A stretch of DNA of 64,000 nucleotides from Hemerocallis citrina (lineage: Eukaryota; Streptophyta; Magnoliopsida; Asparagales; Asphodelaceae), in contig CM030366.1 of NCBI GenBank assembly GCA_017893485.1, positions 98,515,085-98,579,084 of the forward strand, in the 5' to 3' direction. This document shows, piece after piece, positions 1 through 12,500 of the stretch. How positions within the stretch are numbered: position 1 is the first letter of the stretch; every line of letters starts with the position of its first letter. Position numbers and translations under genes: made by a program. The notes under the pieces were generated by a model, which worked only from the letters and a program-made list of their open reading frames with translations, was not told where the DNA came from and did no database searches.

Positions 1-255
1 TAAATACTAGAGTTTCATTGACATCGGATGGGTGGGTAGGAGTAAACGGGGTTCCAATGATGTGTGTAACATATTATTGGATAGATTCGGATTGGTTACT
101 TCAAAAGAGAATAATTTCTTTTGGATATGTTAGGTACCCACATAAGAGCATCTGTAGTCGTTGAATGTAAAAATATGGATATATGGATAAATGGAAATAA
201 GAATCATAGTTTTGCTGCACTCGTTTAAAGCTATATTTTAGCTATATTGGAGGGA

Positions 256-680
256 CGGCACATGAAGTGCCGTCGGAGAAGGAAAAAAAAATCAAGCCCT
301 AAAGGACGGACGGCACATGAAGTGCCGTCCAAGAGATGAGTGAATTTTTTTTGCCATTTTCCACTTTTCCGGAAATTACAAAAACATTTCAGTAATTACA
401 AAAAAAATTACAAAAAAATTTCACAAATTGCAAAAAAAAATTTAAAAATTGCAAAAACATTTTCAAAAATTGCAAAAAAAATCGAAAATTACAAAAACCT
501 CCGAACGGCACTTCATGTGCCGTCCGAGGAATTTGGGCTGGAATTTTTTTTTCTTCAAAGGACGGCACTTCATGTGCCGTCCGATGGGAGGGGGTGTTTT
601 TTAATTGAAAAAAAATCAAGGGAAGCACCGTCCGACGTGGCAATTTTTTTTTTTTTGGGTGCGACGGCACTCGAAGTGCC
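256..680. repeat. Palindrome array, CGGCA-N7-TGCCG
   Basis: Five dyads are present. Two read CGGCACATGAAGTGCCG (256-272, 311-327), two are the reverse complement CGGCACTTCATGTGCCG (506-522, 563-579), and a diverged fifth is at 664-680. Most are extended by GGA/TCC, giving a longer GGACGG...CCGTCC palindrome. The asymmetric centre gives each copy an orientation, which flips in the middle of the element, as expected if the element grew as an inverted duplication. Confidence 0.9.
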
Positions 681-747
681 ATCGCTCAAATATGAATAAT
701 TCTCAAATCGATTCTCATTTATAGCACACGACTGTAGCGATTTATCG

Positions 748-812
748 ATAAAATGGATATTTGCCAAACGAGTGCAGCACGTTCGTTTGCCAAATATCCA
801 TTTTATCGATAT
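748..812. repeat. Tight hairpin, about 28-bp arms
   Basis: The two arms begin and end with TCGATAAAATGGATATTTG and its complement and differ at about one position. The loop segment contains the small dyad GTGCAGCAC. It lies just inside the right end of the Harbinger-like element, so it is probably a secondary inverted duplication of terminal sequence. Whether it is transcribed cannot be told. Confidence 0.75.
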
Positions 813-2152
813 TTGGCAAACGACTACAGATGCTCTAAGGGTGAAATTATAGCCACACACATTATGGAAGCATGTAATAATTTTTGTATTTATGATAAAT
901 TATTTGCTATTGATTTTGATAATGCATCCAATAATACTAAGGCAATTGAGAGTTTGAAAATTACTTTAGATCCTGTAGAACCCGAAATTTTTCATGTTAG
1001 GTGTGCTTGTCACATTTTAAATCTTTGTATGCAAGATGCACTAAAATATGGAAATGATAAACTAGAAGCAATGAGAGATTGTGTTTATTATATTACATTG
1101 AGTGGTCCAATTTATCAAGCTTTTCATGATTGGTGTAAATCTTAGGGGCATTGTTTGTAGACATTTTCCTAAAGATGTACGACATCGTTGGAATTCTACC
1201 TTTGAATTATTAGGTATTGTTCTTCATTATCGTTTTAATCTTAGAGATTTTTGTGTCACAATGGGTATGCAAAATTGTATGTTAGATGATGATTTTTAGT
1301 TTTTTGCCAATAGTTTGTATAAATTTTTACAACCTTTTAACGATGCAACTTTGCAATTTTCAAAAACATATACATCTACCTCTAGTGGTATTTTACTTGA
1401 AATTGTGACTATGATGACAACAATTAAAGATTTGCAAAATGACCCTTTTTATTGGAGATTTGGTTAATACGACATATGTTAAAATTTTGAAATATTTTCA
1501 TCCAATTCCTATGTTATATTGTGTAGCTAGTATAATGAATCCTATGATTAAATTAGATGGTACAAAAAATTTAATTGAAATTTTTTACACTTATGCCCCA
1601 CACGATGCAATACTAGATTTTGATCATGTTGCTTTTACTCGTAAATTTGAGAATATGTTGACTAGGTTATATGATTCTTATGATAGGATTTATTCATCTA
1701 ACACTATTCAAATACAAACACAAAATATTGATTCTTCTTCTTCTTCTTCCTCCATATTAGCAAAAGGAAAGAGTCAAGCTAGTATTGGTGTTTTAAATCT
1801 TATTAAATCAAAAAAGCCAAGAACCAATTCACCAAATGAGTTAAATTGGTATAATGCACAAAGTGCAGTTGAAGATGTAGAAGATGTGTTACAATTTTAG
1901 AAGAGTAATGAAGCAATTTTTAATATTCTTTCTCGTATGGCTAAAGATCTGCTAACAATACTGGTGTCAACTGTTGCACCGGAAAGTGCTTTTTCTCTTG
2001 GTGGCAGGATAATGAGCCCGAGCAGGAACCGATTGACAGCCAAAAATTTGGAGATGCTAGTATACGCCGAATATTGAATAAAAGCGGAAGAGATGACCCA
2101 AGACTTACTTGAAGCACAAGCTGGAGCTGGATCAACAAGTAGCAATGAATGA

Positions 2153-2547
2153 ACGATTATATTTAGTTAATTTACATTAAAATATTGTTCAATAAATTGT
2201 AATTAATTAAGAAATTTAGGGTGATGAGATTCTATATTTAGGTTAAGTTGAAGTGCATGACAATAGTTCAATGCCTTCTGTTCAATCTAAGTAGAGGCCA
2301 TCTCGATCTTTAAATTCAAGTAATTCCCTTGATTTGTAATTTGATCTAAATAGACTAATTTGTATGAATTTTATTCATGTACTTCATTTTATTCAAGAAG
2401 TTCAAATTTATTAAATCATGTACTTCATTTATTCATGTACTTCAATTATTTATGAAATTTTATTTTTTGCAATTGTTATGAAATTACAAATTCATATACT
2501 TGATCTTTAATAATATTTTACAAAAAAAAAAAAAAATCTCTAAACAC
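2153..2547. other. hAT 3' non-coding tract
   Basis: AT-rich sequence between the transposase relic and the GC-rich subterminal repeats. It contains short repeats of TTCATGTACTTCA-like words (about 2373-2455) and an A-run at 2522-2536. No gene is visible. Confidence 0.6.
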
Positions 2548-2714
2548 GAGCCCGGCCCGGGTTGGCACGGAATCGGTCAAACCCGGTCCGGCCAGGCTCG
2601 AGTGGCCCGAATGCCATCCCTAGAGTTGTAGCAACTACTTGCAGCCAACAAGATATCCCTTATGCTTTTTTTTACCATAAAATTTATCCACCTAAAGCTC
2701 AAGTGCCTTTTACA

Positions 2715-4321
2715 GAATTTTTAACCAAAATAACCCACTTTTTGAAAGTATTTACCAAACTCACCCACTTTCGAAAGTATTTATCAAAATAGCCCACTTG
2801 CTAAATCAGTTGAAAAAATGGTCGCTAACTGAGTTAGCGAGTGTGTAATTGGCTTTTTTCTTCAGGTTTCACTATTTGGAAAAAAACCTTAAAAAAAACC
2901 AAGTATACACTCGTTATCTCAGTTAGAGACCATAAAAAAGCCAAGTATACACTCGTTATCTCAGTTAGCGACCATGTTTTCACTAGGATCGCTAACTGAG
3001 ATAGAGAGTGTCGATTGGGATTCACTTAATACCACACTCGCTATCTCAGTTTCTTCTTCCTCTATCTCTCTCCACACTTCGAAATCCTAGTGGCCCAAAT
3101 CTCATCATCGTTCTACCCAGTATTCGTGTGGTATTTGTTCAGAACTCTTGCTATTTGATTTTTGGTTAATTTTGATGTAGGGTTAGATTTAGAATTGTGA
3201 GTTAAATTGAGATGTGTTCAACAATAAATTGAGTATTTTTGTTATACGAATTATGCCTATATTGTACTAAGCGTGGATGGTTTGTACTAAATTTATTTGT
3301 GTAATTAACCTAAAATAACCTATATTGTACTAAGTTAGTTAGTGTTATTTGTGAAATAATACTATATTAGTGTCAAGAAAAAGATCAAGTATAGACTCGC
3401 TATCTCAGATAACGATTGTGTTTGTACCACACTCACTATCTCTATCTCAGATAGCGAGTGTATGGTTGTATAGGAAAAAATGAATAAAAACACAAAGTTT
3501 AGACTCGCTATCTCAGTTAGCGAGTGTGTCTGTAGATACCAAGTCTAAACCAAAATATATTTTTCTTCAAGCCAATACACTCGCTATCTCAGTTAGCGAG
3601 TGTGGTACAAACACACTCGCTAACTGAGATAGTGAGTCTAAAGCCAATGATATTTTTTTTATAATTCAAGACAATACACTCGTTATTTCAGTTAGCGAGT
3701 GTGGTACAAACACACTCGCTAACTGAAATAACAAGGCTAAACTTAGTATTTTTCTTTGCTTTTTCTCTAAAGTGTGGTACAAACACACGAATAACACCAA
3801 CTTAGTACAATATAGGTTATTTTAGGTTAATTACACAAATAAATTTAGTACAAATCATCCACACTTAGTACAATATAGACATAATTCGTATAACCATAAC
3901 ACTCAATTTATTGTTGAACACATTTCAAATTAACTCACAATTCTAAATCTAACCGTGCATCAAAATTAACCAAAAATCAAATAGCAAGAGTTATGAACAA
4001 ATACCACACGAAAACTGGGTAGAACGATGATGAGATTTGGGCCACTAGGATTTCGGAGTGTGGAGAGAGATAGGAGAAGAAGAAATTGAGATAGCGAGTG
4101 TGGTATTAAGTGAATTCCAATCGACACTCGGTAACTCAGTTAGCGACCCTAGTGAAAACAGGATCGCTAACTGAGTTAGCGAGTGTATACTTGCCTTTTT
4201 TCTTCAGGTTTCACTAGTGTAGCTAACTGAGTTAGCGAGTGGGTTATTTGGGTAAATACTTCGGAAAGTGGGTCAGTATGGTAAATACTTTCAAAAAGTG
4301 GGTCATTTTGGTGAAATATAC
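2715..4321. mobile_element. MULE family element A, full-length foldback
   Basis: The ends are inverted copies: left GAATTTTTAACCAAAATAAC, right the complement of GTATATTTCACCAAAATGAC. Both continue into CCCACTTTTTGAAAGTATTTACC. The flanks CCTTTTACA (2706-2714) and TCTTTTACC (4322-4330) are 9-bp candidates for a Mutator-type target duplication with 7 of 9 matches. The inverted similarity does not stop at the ends. Most of the left half (for example 3180-3360) recurs inverted in the right half (about 3785-3960), so the whole 1.6 kb folds on itself. The arms also include a stretch resembling the 5' leader upstream of the element C transposase. No coding region is seen. Confidence 0.82.
2822..4240. 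repeat. Palindrome array, CGCTA-N7-TAGCG (element A)
   Basis: About 16 intact or decayed copies of CGCTAACTGAGTTAGCG or CGCTATCTCAGTTAGCG occur, usually extended to CACTCGCTA...TAGCGAGTG. Clear copies are near 2824, 3506-3522, 3579, 3615, 4163 and 4221. Spacing is irregular, with AT-rich sequence between copies. The half-sites and their separation are far better conserved than the spacers. Confidence 0.9.
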
Positions 4322-4330
4322 TCTTTTACC

Positions 4331-4772
4331 TGGGAACCCTGTGAATATAGATGGGTTCAAGTCTGTAGGGATGTCCGGACTTTGTCACGGATCACAGGAA
4401 TCCACTTCTTCACAATACGCAATAAATAGTGGTAAATCATTGATGGCGGCCTACCACCACAGACCTCACTATCATCCAATCTCAGTGGGCTTCCATTCAC
4501 ACAAGTTAATTACGTGCTAGGTGATTCAATTGATAGCGTTTGCAATAGCATCTCTTGATGATGGAATTTGTGGATACTTGTGGAGAGAGTTGTCCATTCC
4601 TAAGTTGCCTAGTTGACCTCATTCATATAAGCTGAGAGGTTGATTAGATTGACATAAAATGTAGAAAATTTCTGGAAAACAAGTTTTTATGCATTTTTTA
4701 ATATTTAGATAGAGAAAAAAATAGCGGAAAGCTTTTTCACCATGTGGACGGGGCATGCATTTTCTTGCTCAA
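4331..4772. other. Unassigned flank between MULE A and SIRE element
   Basis: No gene is supported. From about 4645 to 4772 this sequence, continued past the SIRE insertion at 13755-13990, resembles 14110-14490. The shared words are TTGATGTAAAATGTA-like, TTTGGATAGAG-like and GGGAAAAAATAGTGGAAA-like. The SIRE element therefore landed in one copy of a roughly 0.37-kb direct duplication. Confidence 0.5.
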
Positions 4773-4777
4773 ATATT

Positions 4778-5780
4778 TGTAAATCACCCTGGGGAAGAGG
4801 AATAGAGTGATTGTGTGCAATTAAAATATTAAAAATAAAGTTACAATTTAAAAGAGAAGAGATAAAGAGAGCAAACACAGTAAGCACAAGTAACGCAGCG
4901 ATATAACGTGGTTCAACCCCCAGGTTTACGTCCACACCACCTACTTGTAGCAATTTTTTGCCACAAGCGTTCCACTATACTCAAACCCTTCTACAGTGAT
5001 TCTCGGATTCAGGCCGAGTGACCTATTACACCCACAGGACTTCTAACACAAGCCCCATCAATCCCACCGAAGTGGAAGAAAAAGAAAAACTCAAGATCCT
5101 TAATGATCCTGACTGAAGAAAACAAATAAGTATCACCCACACTCGGATTGATTATTGAATTGATTAGTTCAGAAGGTTTTTCTCAGAGTAATAGGTGAAA
5201 AATACACAGTGGGTTCGTCCAAATATATAGACGGAAAAATGTATCTATCAGAAATAGAAACGATACATTTCAAAAAGATGAACAACGCGAGGTACAGTCG
5301 ACCGCAATTAAAGGACAGTCGACTGTTCATCTTTTAAACGAAAAGTCGAAAGATGAATGGTCGACTGCTTCATTTTACTGACTATAACGTGCAGTCGACC
5401 GTAGTGCGGTCGACCGACACTATAGTACGGTCGACCGCAATCGTGCTATCTTGACACAGCCACTTTATATTCTTACCATATACTAATCAATCAATAATCA
5501 ATCAAATACATATAAGATCTCACATATATGGAATAACAAAACTGATCTTACTAGCTCCCTTGGGCACTAATCAACATGTGCTCTTTTTGAATAACTTCTT
5601 CTTTTGCTTGATTTTGCAATCCTTCTTTATTTCTTTCATTCTTTGCCTATTCTTGAATCTCTTTTGATTCTCTTTTGAATCTCTTATTCATTTTATTTAC
5701 TTCTGAAAATCTGAATATCTCAATTTAAAATTATTAGTATTTGTAAGCACTTTTTGTGCACACCAAACTAAGAGTCAACA
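4778..5780 (-). repeat. 3' LTR of SIRE-type element
   Basis: The minus-strand LTR begins TGTTGACTCTTAGTTTGGTG (ending at 5780) and ends in TTTACA at 4778, giving TG...CA ends next to the ATATT duplication. Its first roughly 200 bp match the truncated 5' LTR at 13552-13749. It includes a cluster of six GTCGAC sites at 5297-5435. Confidence 0.85.
5297..5435. repeat. GTCGAC palindrome cluster in SIRE LTR
   Basis: GTCGAC occurs at 5297, 5318, 5360, 5394, 5409 and 5430, mostly extended to CAGTCGACYG or CGGTCGACCG. Six copies of a 6-mer in 139 bp of AT-rich DNA is far above chance, roughly one per 10 kb at this base composition. Confidence 0.9.
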
Positions 5781-5796
5781 ATCTCCCCCTTTTGGT
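5781..5796 (-). other. Polypurine tract of SIRE-type element
   Basis: On the minus strand the bases just before the 3' LTR read AAAAGGGGGAGAT, a standard plus-strand primer for copia elements. It directly abuts the TGTTGAC start of the LTR. Confidence 0.8.
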
Positions 5797-6665
5797 GTGA
5801 ACAAAACATACATTTGAATGTTGAAAATAAAGAATAAAGCATATAAATACTCCCCCTTAATTTAATACTAATTTTAATTCATTACTTCTTGTAACACAGA
5901 TTTTCATAGATAAAAAACATTTAAGCGAGATTAAAAAACAAATAAATACTCCCCCTTAATTCAATACTGAGATATATGGTATATATGAATAGGGAAGATG
6001 TAGACTAAAACATTCAAGAGAGTTGCTCATTATTTATGAAAATATTCATAAAAAATTCTCCCCATTTTCGGAACACACCAAGAGAGGACAAAAGAATAGC
6101 ATAAGTGTATAACATACTCCCCCAAAATCCATTGTAAAACAAAACAAGAGAGCAAGTGGAATATATAATATTTGATTAAAAACATAAGAAAAATCTACTT
6201 ACATGATACCGTTGACCGCGAGATTCTTTGATATACAGTGAGAGTTCTTCATGGTATCATAGATTTGAGATTTTCCCAATACAGACGCGTGACATAGAAC
6301 AAAAAAAGAAGAAGAGTGAAGTTCAATAATCCGATATCATAGAAGATTGTAAATAAAATTTTTTTGCAGCAAAAAATGAACAACCAGGGAAAGAACCGGT
6401 CGACCGCACGGTCAACCGAAAACCAATTTTATAAAACAAGCAAACAACCTGAGAGCGAACCGGTCGACCGCACAGTCGACCATAAATCCTGTAAACGCAA
6501 TTTAGATGGCAAGCAAAAAACAGAGAACGAACCAGTCGACCGCAAATACTGAAACCCATTTTTGATAGCAGACGAAAAACCTTAGAGCAAACTGGTCGAC
6601 CGGTCAGTCGACTGTACACCTTCACAGGTGAACAGTCGACCGTCCCGCCGACTGAAAAAGCAATT
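5797..6665 (-). other. SIRE 3' spacer with GTCGAC repeats
   Basis: Non-coding region between the pol stop and the polypurine tract. The part next to pol (6399-6640) has seven GTCGAC sites (6399, 6463, 6475, 6535, 6595, 6607, 6635) in roughly 65-70-bp imperfect repeats. Each repeat couples a GTCGACCG/CGGTCGACC pair with a TTCGCTCTCAGG/TTTGCTTG-type stretch. The 119-residue ORF at 6323-6682 is a translation of these repeats and I do not call it a gene. No envelope-like ORF, which some SIRE elements have here, is recognisable. Confidence 0.7.
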
Positions 6666-9533
6666 TTAAGCAGAAATATCAATAACGTTCAATTCTTCCT
6701 TTAAAAAGTGAAATCGTTTTTCATCTAAAGGCTTAATAAAGATATCAGCAAGTTGAGAATCAGTAGAAACATAGTCAAGAATAATATCTCCCTTTTGAAA
6801 ATGATCTTTAATAAAGTGATACCGAATATCTATATGTTTTGTGCGACTATGTTGATCAAAATTTTTAGTCATATGTACAGTACAGGTATTATCGCATTTA
6901 ATCGGAATGTGATCAAAGAATACCTTGTAGTCCTCTAAAGTATTTTTCATCCACAATACCTGTGCACAGTAGGATCCTGCGGCAATATATTTAGCTTCTG
7001 TAGTGGAGAGGGTTACAGAGTTCTGCTTTTTGGATGTCCATGAAACAAGGCAATTGTCCAAGAAGTGACATGTGCCGCTAGTATTTTTTCTGTCTGTTAA
7101 GCTGCCGGCATAGTCTGCATCAAAGTACCCTACAAGTGAAAAGTTTCTATTTTTCGAGTACCAAAGTCCAGTATTTGGTGTGCCTTTAAGATATCGAATA
7201 ATACGCTTAACAGTAACCAAATGCGTGTCTTTGGGACACGACTGAAAATGTGCACATAAACAAACACTAAACATAATATCTGGACGAGATGCAGTAATGT
7301 AAAACAAACTACCAATCATACTACGATAGGTAGAAATATCAACATTGTTACCAGATTCATCCTTGGACAGCTTAGTGGTAGTTGCCATAGGTATTTTTTA
7401 AACATTAGCATTCTCAAGACCAAACTTTTTGACTAGTTCATTTGCATATTTAGATTGATTTATAAAGATGTCATCCTTTCTTTGTTGTATTTGAACCCCA
7501 AGAAAATAAGTTAGTTCACCCATTATACTCACTTCGAACTCATTCTGCATTTGCTTAGAGAATTCCTTGCAATGATTTTCATGAGTAAATCCAAATATAA
7601 TATCATCAACGTAAATTTGAACAATTAAGATATCTTTAGAAACATATTTTATAAATAGTGTAGTGTCTACTTTTCCTTTAGAAAATCCTATGTGAATTAA
7701 AAACGAACTTAGTCGTTCATACCAAGCACGAGGGGCTTGCTTCAAACCATACAAAAGCTTTATTAAAATGGAATACATGGTTTGGGTGTATGGGATCAGT
7801 GAATCCCAGTGGTTGTGCAACATACACTTCTTCCGAAATAAAACTATTTAAGAAAGTACTTTTGACATCCATTTGAAAAAGAGTGAAGTCCATATAAGAA
7901 GCAAAAACAAGTAAAATGCGAATGGCTTCAAGTAGGGGTGTCAAAAAATACCATATTACCGTACCATATCGTACCATACCATTACCATACCATATATTAC
8001 CGAAATCTTGGTAATACTATACCGAAATCTCGGTATTGTACCATACCGAAATTATATGGTATGGTACTGGTACCCAATACTGATACCATGGTATACCGTA
8101 CCATACCAAGTAATTAATATATATTTAATTTAATTTTTATATTTAAAAACCCAGGCCCAGACCTATGTCCATGCCCATTTTTTTTTCTTCAAATTTTCAC
8201 CCCAGTTATACTACTACTTCAATTATTCTTCCTTTTTTTTCCTTCTTTCTTTTTTTTCTTCTTTGAATCTAGGGCACATGCACTGATTGACTGACGCACT
8301 ACGCTGCCGAAGCACCACACTGTCGCGATGCCACCTACCTTCCTCAGCCCCCATCGGTACGGTATTGTTAGAGGATTTTTTCGACTAATTAGGAAAACTT
8401 TAGAGTTTAGTTAGTGTATTAATATAAGATCCATCTTCTTCTTGTTCTTGTTGGGTTTTCTTGAGATATTGTGTATTATTATTCACAAGTAATTAGGAAT
8501 TTAGGATGTAAAAGATCTTCTGATTTGATTTATCAAATTGATTTTTGTATTTTTTTAGGAGTTTTTTTTACTGGTTAATATAGGTAAAATCTTATTTATG
8601 TAGTATATTTGTATCATAATCCTGAAATTGAATTATATATGAATCTACTAAATGAGATACATACTACAAAAAAAAGGAGTAGAACAATACACAGAAATGA
8701 AAGAACCATCAAATATCATAAATGTTATGAAAGGAAAATAACAATACTATTGTCATTCTTTATATATGAATCTTCTTAATTTCAGGTATTATTGTCATTC
8801 TTTCTCTGTATGCTGATGCTATCCAATTATATCTAATCAAGCATGTTGCAGAATGTTGAATCTAATAGAGTAGCATATTGAATCAATCATATTGCAGAAT
8901 GCTGAAACTAATTTTCATACATAAAGATACATTATATTGAAACTTATACATGTCTGAAATTGTACAACAATAAAGTCTACAATCCTGATTTTTTGTTTGG
9001 CCTGAGTGGATTAAGGATTGGGCAGAAAAGGTCTTTAGCTAATTCTTTTATTGAGGGTTAAACTATTTAGGGGATGAGAAGGTGATGTTGACGTTTTTTT
9101 TATCCATGATCTTAAATTTTGTGTCGATTCTTTATCACTATATCAGGTGATGTATGTTTGTTTGTGAGGATAATTTTTTTATGTGAATTTGTTTTCCGTT
9201 AATCAGTTGAACTGTAGGTTTTTGTATACTATTCGTGCTGGTGTTTCTCTGTTCTTGTATATGTTTAATTTGTTTTGAGTGAGAATTCTAAAGCTTTTTG
9301 AAAGGAACATGCCTGAAGATATTAGTTATTTCAATGGAGTTTTGTGATGATTTCTTTCTTCATTGTTAAACATAAACTTATATTATTTGGTACTACTGGT
9401 GATTGGGCTCTGGAAACACAGATGTTAGACTAAATTATGGACAGTTAGCTGAGTCTTGTTTGAGAATTGACATTGGCTGATTATTGGAACTTCTTCGTAT
9501 ATATATATATTTAATTATTTATGTTGAAACTTC

Positions 9534-9582
<49 letters not shown>

Positions 9583-12500
9583 GTTGAGCTTATTTATCCT
9601 TCTTTTGCCATTTATATGAAGGTTAATTTTTTAAGCTAATTGATGTCCGGTAGTACCATGGTATTACCAATACCGTACCAATATTCCGGTAGTACCGAAC
9701 TCGGTAGTACTAAAAACATGGCACGGTAATGGTAGAGAAATTTGTGTACCAAGTATTCCGGTACGGTAGACGGTAGAGTAATGATGATACGGTACAGTAC
9801 GGTATACCACCCCTAGCTTCAAGCTGTGCAACAGGAGCAAAAGTTTCATCAAAATCAACACCTTCTTGTTGGTTATAACCTTGTGCAACAAGAAAAGCCT
9901 TATTTCTAGTAGTGCCTGATTCATCCAACTTGTTCCTAAACATCCACTTAGTTCCAAGTATGGTCCTATTGTGAGGTCTAGGAACAAGTCTCCATACTTG
10001 TTTCCTTTCGAATTGATTAAGTTCTTCTTGCATTGCCATGATTCAGTCATTATCATGCAAGGCCTCCTTAATATTCTTAGGTTCAAGTATAGAGACGAAA
10101 GCAGAAAAATACATGAAACTTTGAGCTTGTGTTCGAGTAGTTATCCCTTTTGACATATCGCTTCGTATAAGATTTGGTGGATGGCTAGACATGATTTTCC
10201 ATGCGGGGCACCTTTCGTTGGTAGAAGGTCGATGTTGTATATGATCATCTTCCATAGCTTCAATTAGTTGTGTAGGCATCTCTTCTATTTGGGATTTGGA
10301 TGCATCTTCATATTGAGGAGGCTTATGATTTTGAGAGTCCACATTTGGTTCTTGGTCAATGTGTACCTGTTTCTTTTCAATCCGAACACCTGTCTCATCA
10401 TCATCAACAATATGCAATATTTCTTTGGTGTAGAGATTAGTTTCATCAAATATAACATCAATAGATTCCTGAATGGTGCATCTTCTTTTATTAAATACAC
10501 GATATGTCTTGCTACTTAAGGAATATCCTAAGAATATGCCTTCATCACTTTTACGATAAAATTTTCCCAAGTTACCAAGAGTATTTAAAATAAATACTTT
10601 ACACCTGAAGACGTGAAAGTAACTTAAGATAGGAATTTTGCCATGATATAGTTCAAAAGGCATTTTCTCAAGATATTTCCTAATGATTACCTAGTTAATT
10701 GTATAACATGCTGTATTGACAGTCTCTACCCAAAATGACTAAGGTAAATCTTTTTGACTAAGCATGGTTCGGACCATTTCTTAAAGAGATCGATTTTTTC
10801 CTTTCGACAACCCTATTTTGTTGGGGAGTGCAAGGACAAGCGAACTCATGTTTTATTCCTTTTTTGACACAAAAATAATTTGAAGAGTTTGTTTTGAAAT
10901 TTTTCACCATGATTACTACGAATAGTAACAATGGTGAGGCTTTTCTCATTTTCCACTATACGACAGAATTTTTGAAAACATACAATGTGTCATCTTTTTG
11001 TGACAAAAAGGCAACCCAAGTAAATCTAATATAATCATCAACAATTATAAAGGCATATCGTGCACCTCCATTACTACGTATTCATGATGGTCCAAATAGA
11101 TCCATGTGCAAGAGTTCAAGGGGTCTAGAAGTTGATACCATTTTCTTGGGCTTGTGAGAACTTTTAGTTTGCTTACAGAACTGGCACAACTCATAAGGTT
11201 TATCTTTCTCAAATTTAATTTTTGGGATCCCCCTTACAAGCTCCTTGGTTTCAAGTTTGTTGAGATTATCCAAGGCTGTGTGTCCAAGTCGCCGATGCCA
11301 TAACCAACCATCCTCATTTCTAGTAACAAAGCACCTCATATTCTTCTGTGCTAATTCATAGAGTTTATAACATATACATTGTTGCATCTGTTAGCGAGAA
11401 GCAAATAAGATTTATTGCTATCTAGTACAGTGCATGCATTTTTATCAAAAGTAACAGTATAACCTTTGTCACATAGTTGGCTGACGCTAAGTAAGTTGTG
11501 TTTCAATCCTCTTACCAATAACATCCTCAATGGAGCATGAAGAACCAAAGTTTATTTTACCTTTACCGATGGTTTAACCAGTGCTATTATCTCCAAAGAT
11601 GATATTCTTCCATATTTCCCTTGATAGTGATGCAAAATATCTATTGTCACCAGTCATATGGTTTGAGCATCCACTATCAAGGTACCACCGATCTTTAGTC
11701 TTGATACGCTGAGATACCTACATCAAGATTAGTATGTATAGTTTTAGGTGCCCAAGTTTGTTTTGAACCTGCATTTACATTCTTTCTTACCCAAACAAAA
11801 TTAGTATTCCTTTTTAATGAGCAATTATAAGAAATATGCCATAGTCTACAGTAGTAGTGACATGTGATACGATTATGCCTTGGTTCATACACACTTGCAT
11901 AGTTTTGAGTTGACTTGTGATTATGTTGGTGACTATGCATGTGTGTATGACATGATGATTTAGATTTTTGATAGTGTATTGGCTCTTCGTAACCAAGCCA
12001 TCGATTGTCATTATAAGATCTTGAATTCTTTATAATAAGGTAACTGAGCCCTGCATATTTTTCAACAATTTTTTCGAGCTCAATTACTCTTTTACAAAGT
12101 CTTTTTCTAGTCATCTCATCATCTTTTGTGTTCTAACGAAGAGTGTATAGTGTAGCATCAAGTATTTTACTTTGTTCAAAAGCTTCATTACAACCTTCCA
12201 CTACCTCATCAAATTTTCTTTTACATTCTTTTAAATCATCAATGAGTTTAGCAATATAAATAGATTTCTCATGAATTTCTCTTAAGTTTTTATCATGTGT
12301 TACTAAGGATTCTTGAATTTGTTGTTTTAAATATTCATTTTCTTCTAGTAATACATCATGATCTTTTCTAAATGACTCGAATTTTTTCATGGTCAAAGAA
12401 TTTTGGTTTTTCAGATTTTGATTTTTAGCAATGCACGAGTCATAAGATTCATTTGAGATTTGTTTATATTGTTATAATTCACGACTTAATTTCTTAGCAT

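Larger units (their letters stand above)
146..835. mobile_element. Harbinger/Tourist-like non-autonomous element (family D)
   Basis: The ends are inverted repeats, GAGCATCTGTAGTCGTT at 146-162 and its complement ending at 835. They are flanked by a perfect TAA duplication (143-145 and 836-838), the TWA target duplication typical of PIF/Harbinger. The element is 690 bp with no coding capacity. It carries five copies of an imperfect palindrome (256-272, 311-327, 506-522, 563-579, 664-680) separated by poly-A/T tracts, then a tight hairpin. The short ORFs predicted here are translations of those A/T tracts. It sits inside the hAT transposase exon, and removing it with one TAA keeps the hAT frame open across the junction. 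Confidence 0.85.
3..2152 (+). pseudogene. hAT transposase (RICESLEEPER/Ac type), disrupted
   Basis: Family role: a DDE-type cut-and-paste transposase acting in the nucleus. The frame from base 3 reads SLTSDGW, CVTYYWIDSDW and YVRYPHK up to base 145. It resumes after the nested insertion with GEIIA, IMEACNNF, DFDNASNN and HVRCACHILNLC, a conserved hAT core segment. Further on are PKDVRHRWNST (about 1160-1195) and, near 1940-2080, the C-terminal hATC dimerisation block with STVAPESAFSLGGR and RLTAKNLE. The gene is dead: apart from the insertion there is a frameshift near 1140, a TAG at 1297-1299, another frame change near 1439, a stop at 1898-1900 and one near 2078. The N-terminal BED zinc finger would lie upstream of the window. 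Confidence 0.88.
1..2622 (+). mobile_element. hAT DNA transposon, 3' portion (5' end outside window)
   Basis: The transposase relic (separate entry) is followed by an AT-rich 3' region and then by a GC-rich subterminal tract of GGCCCGGG/CCGGCC type at 2548-2610. The element ends at 2622 with a terminal inverted repeat that reads TAGGGATGGCAT from the outside, the Ac-like hAT terminus. The next 8 bp, GAGTTGTA (2623-2630), would be one copy of the target duplication; the other copy and the 5' terminus lie upstream of the window. A Harbinger-like element at 146-835 is nested inside. The assignment to hAT is firm from the protein motifs plus the terminus. The exact last base is inferred from the usual terminus shape. 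Confidence 0.85.

Noticed and set aside
2822..4240. Regularly recurring palindromes resembling a CRISPR array
   Set aside because: Spacers are irregular and AT-rich, the repeats are palindromic half-sites, and the setting is a plant MULE with a Mutator-type duplication.
6323..6682. 119-residue minus-strand ORF resembling a possible env-like gene after SIRE pol
   Set aside because: It is a translation of the GTCGAC-containing 65-70-bp repeats, with no signal peptide, membrane segment or coiled coil expected of SIRE env-like proteins.
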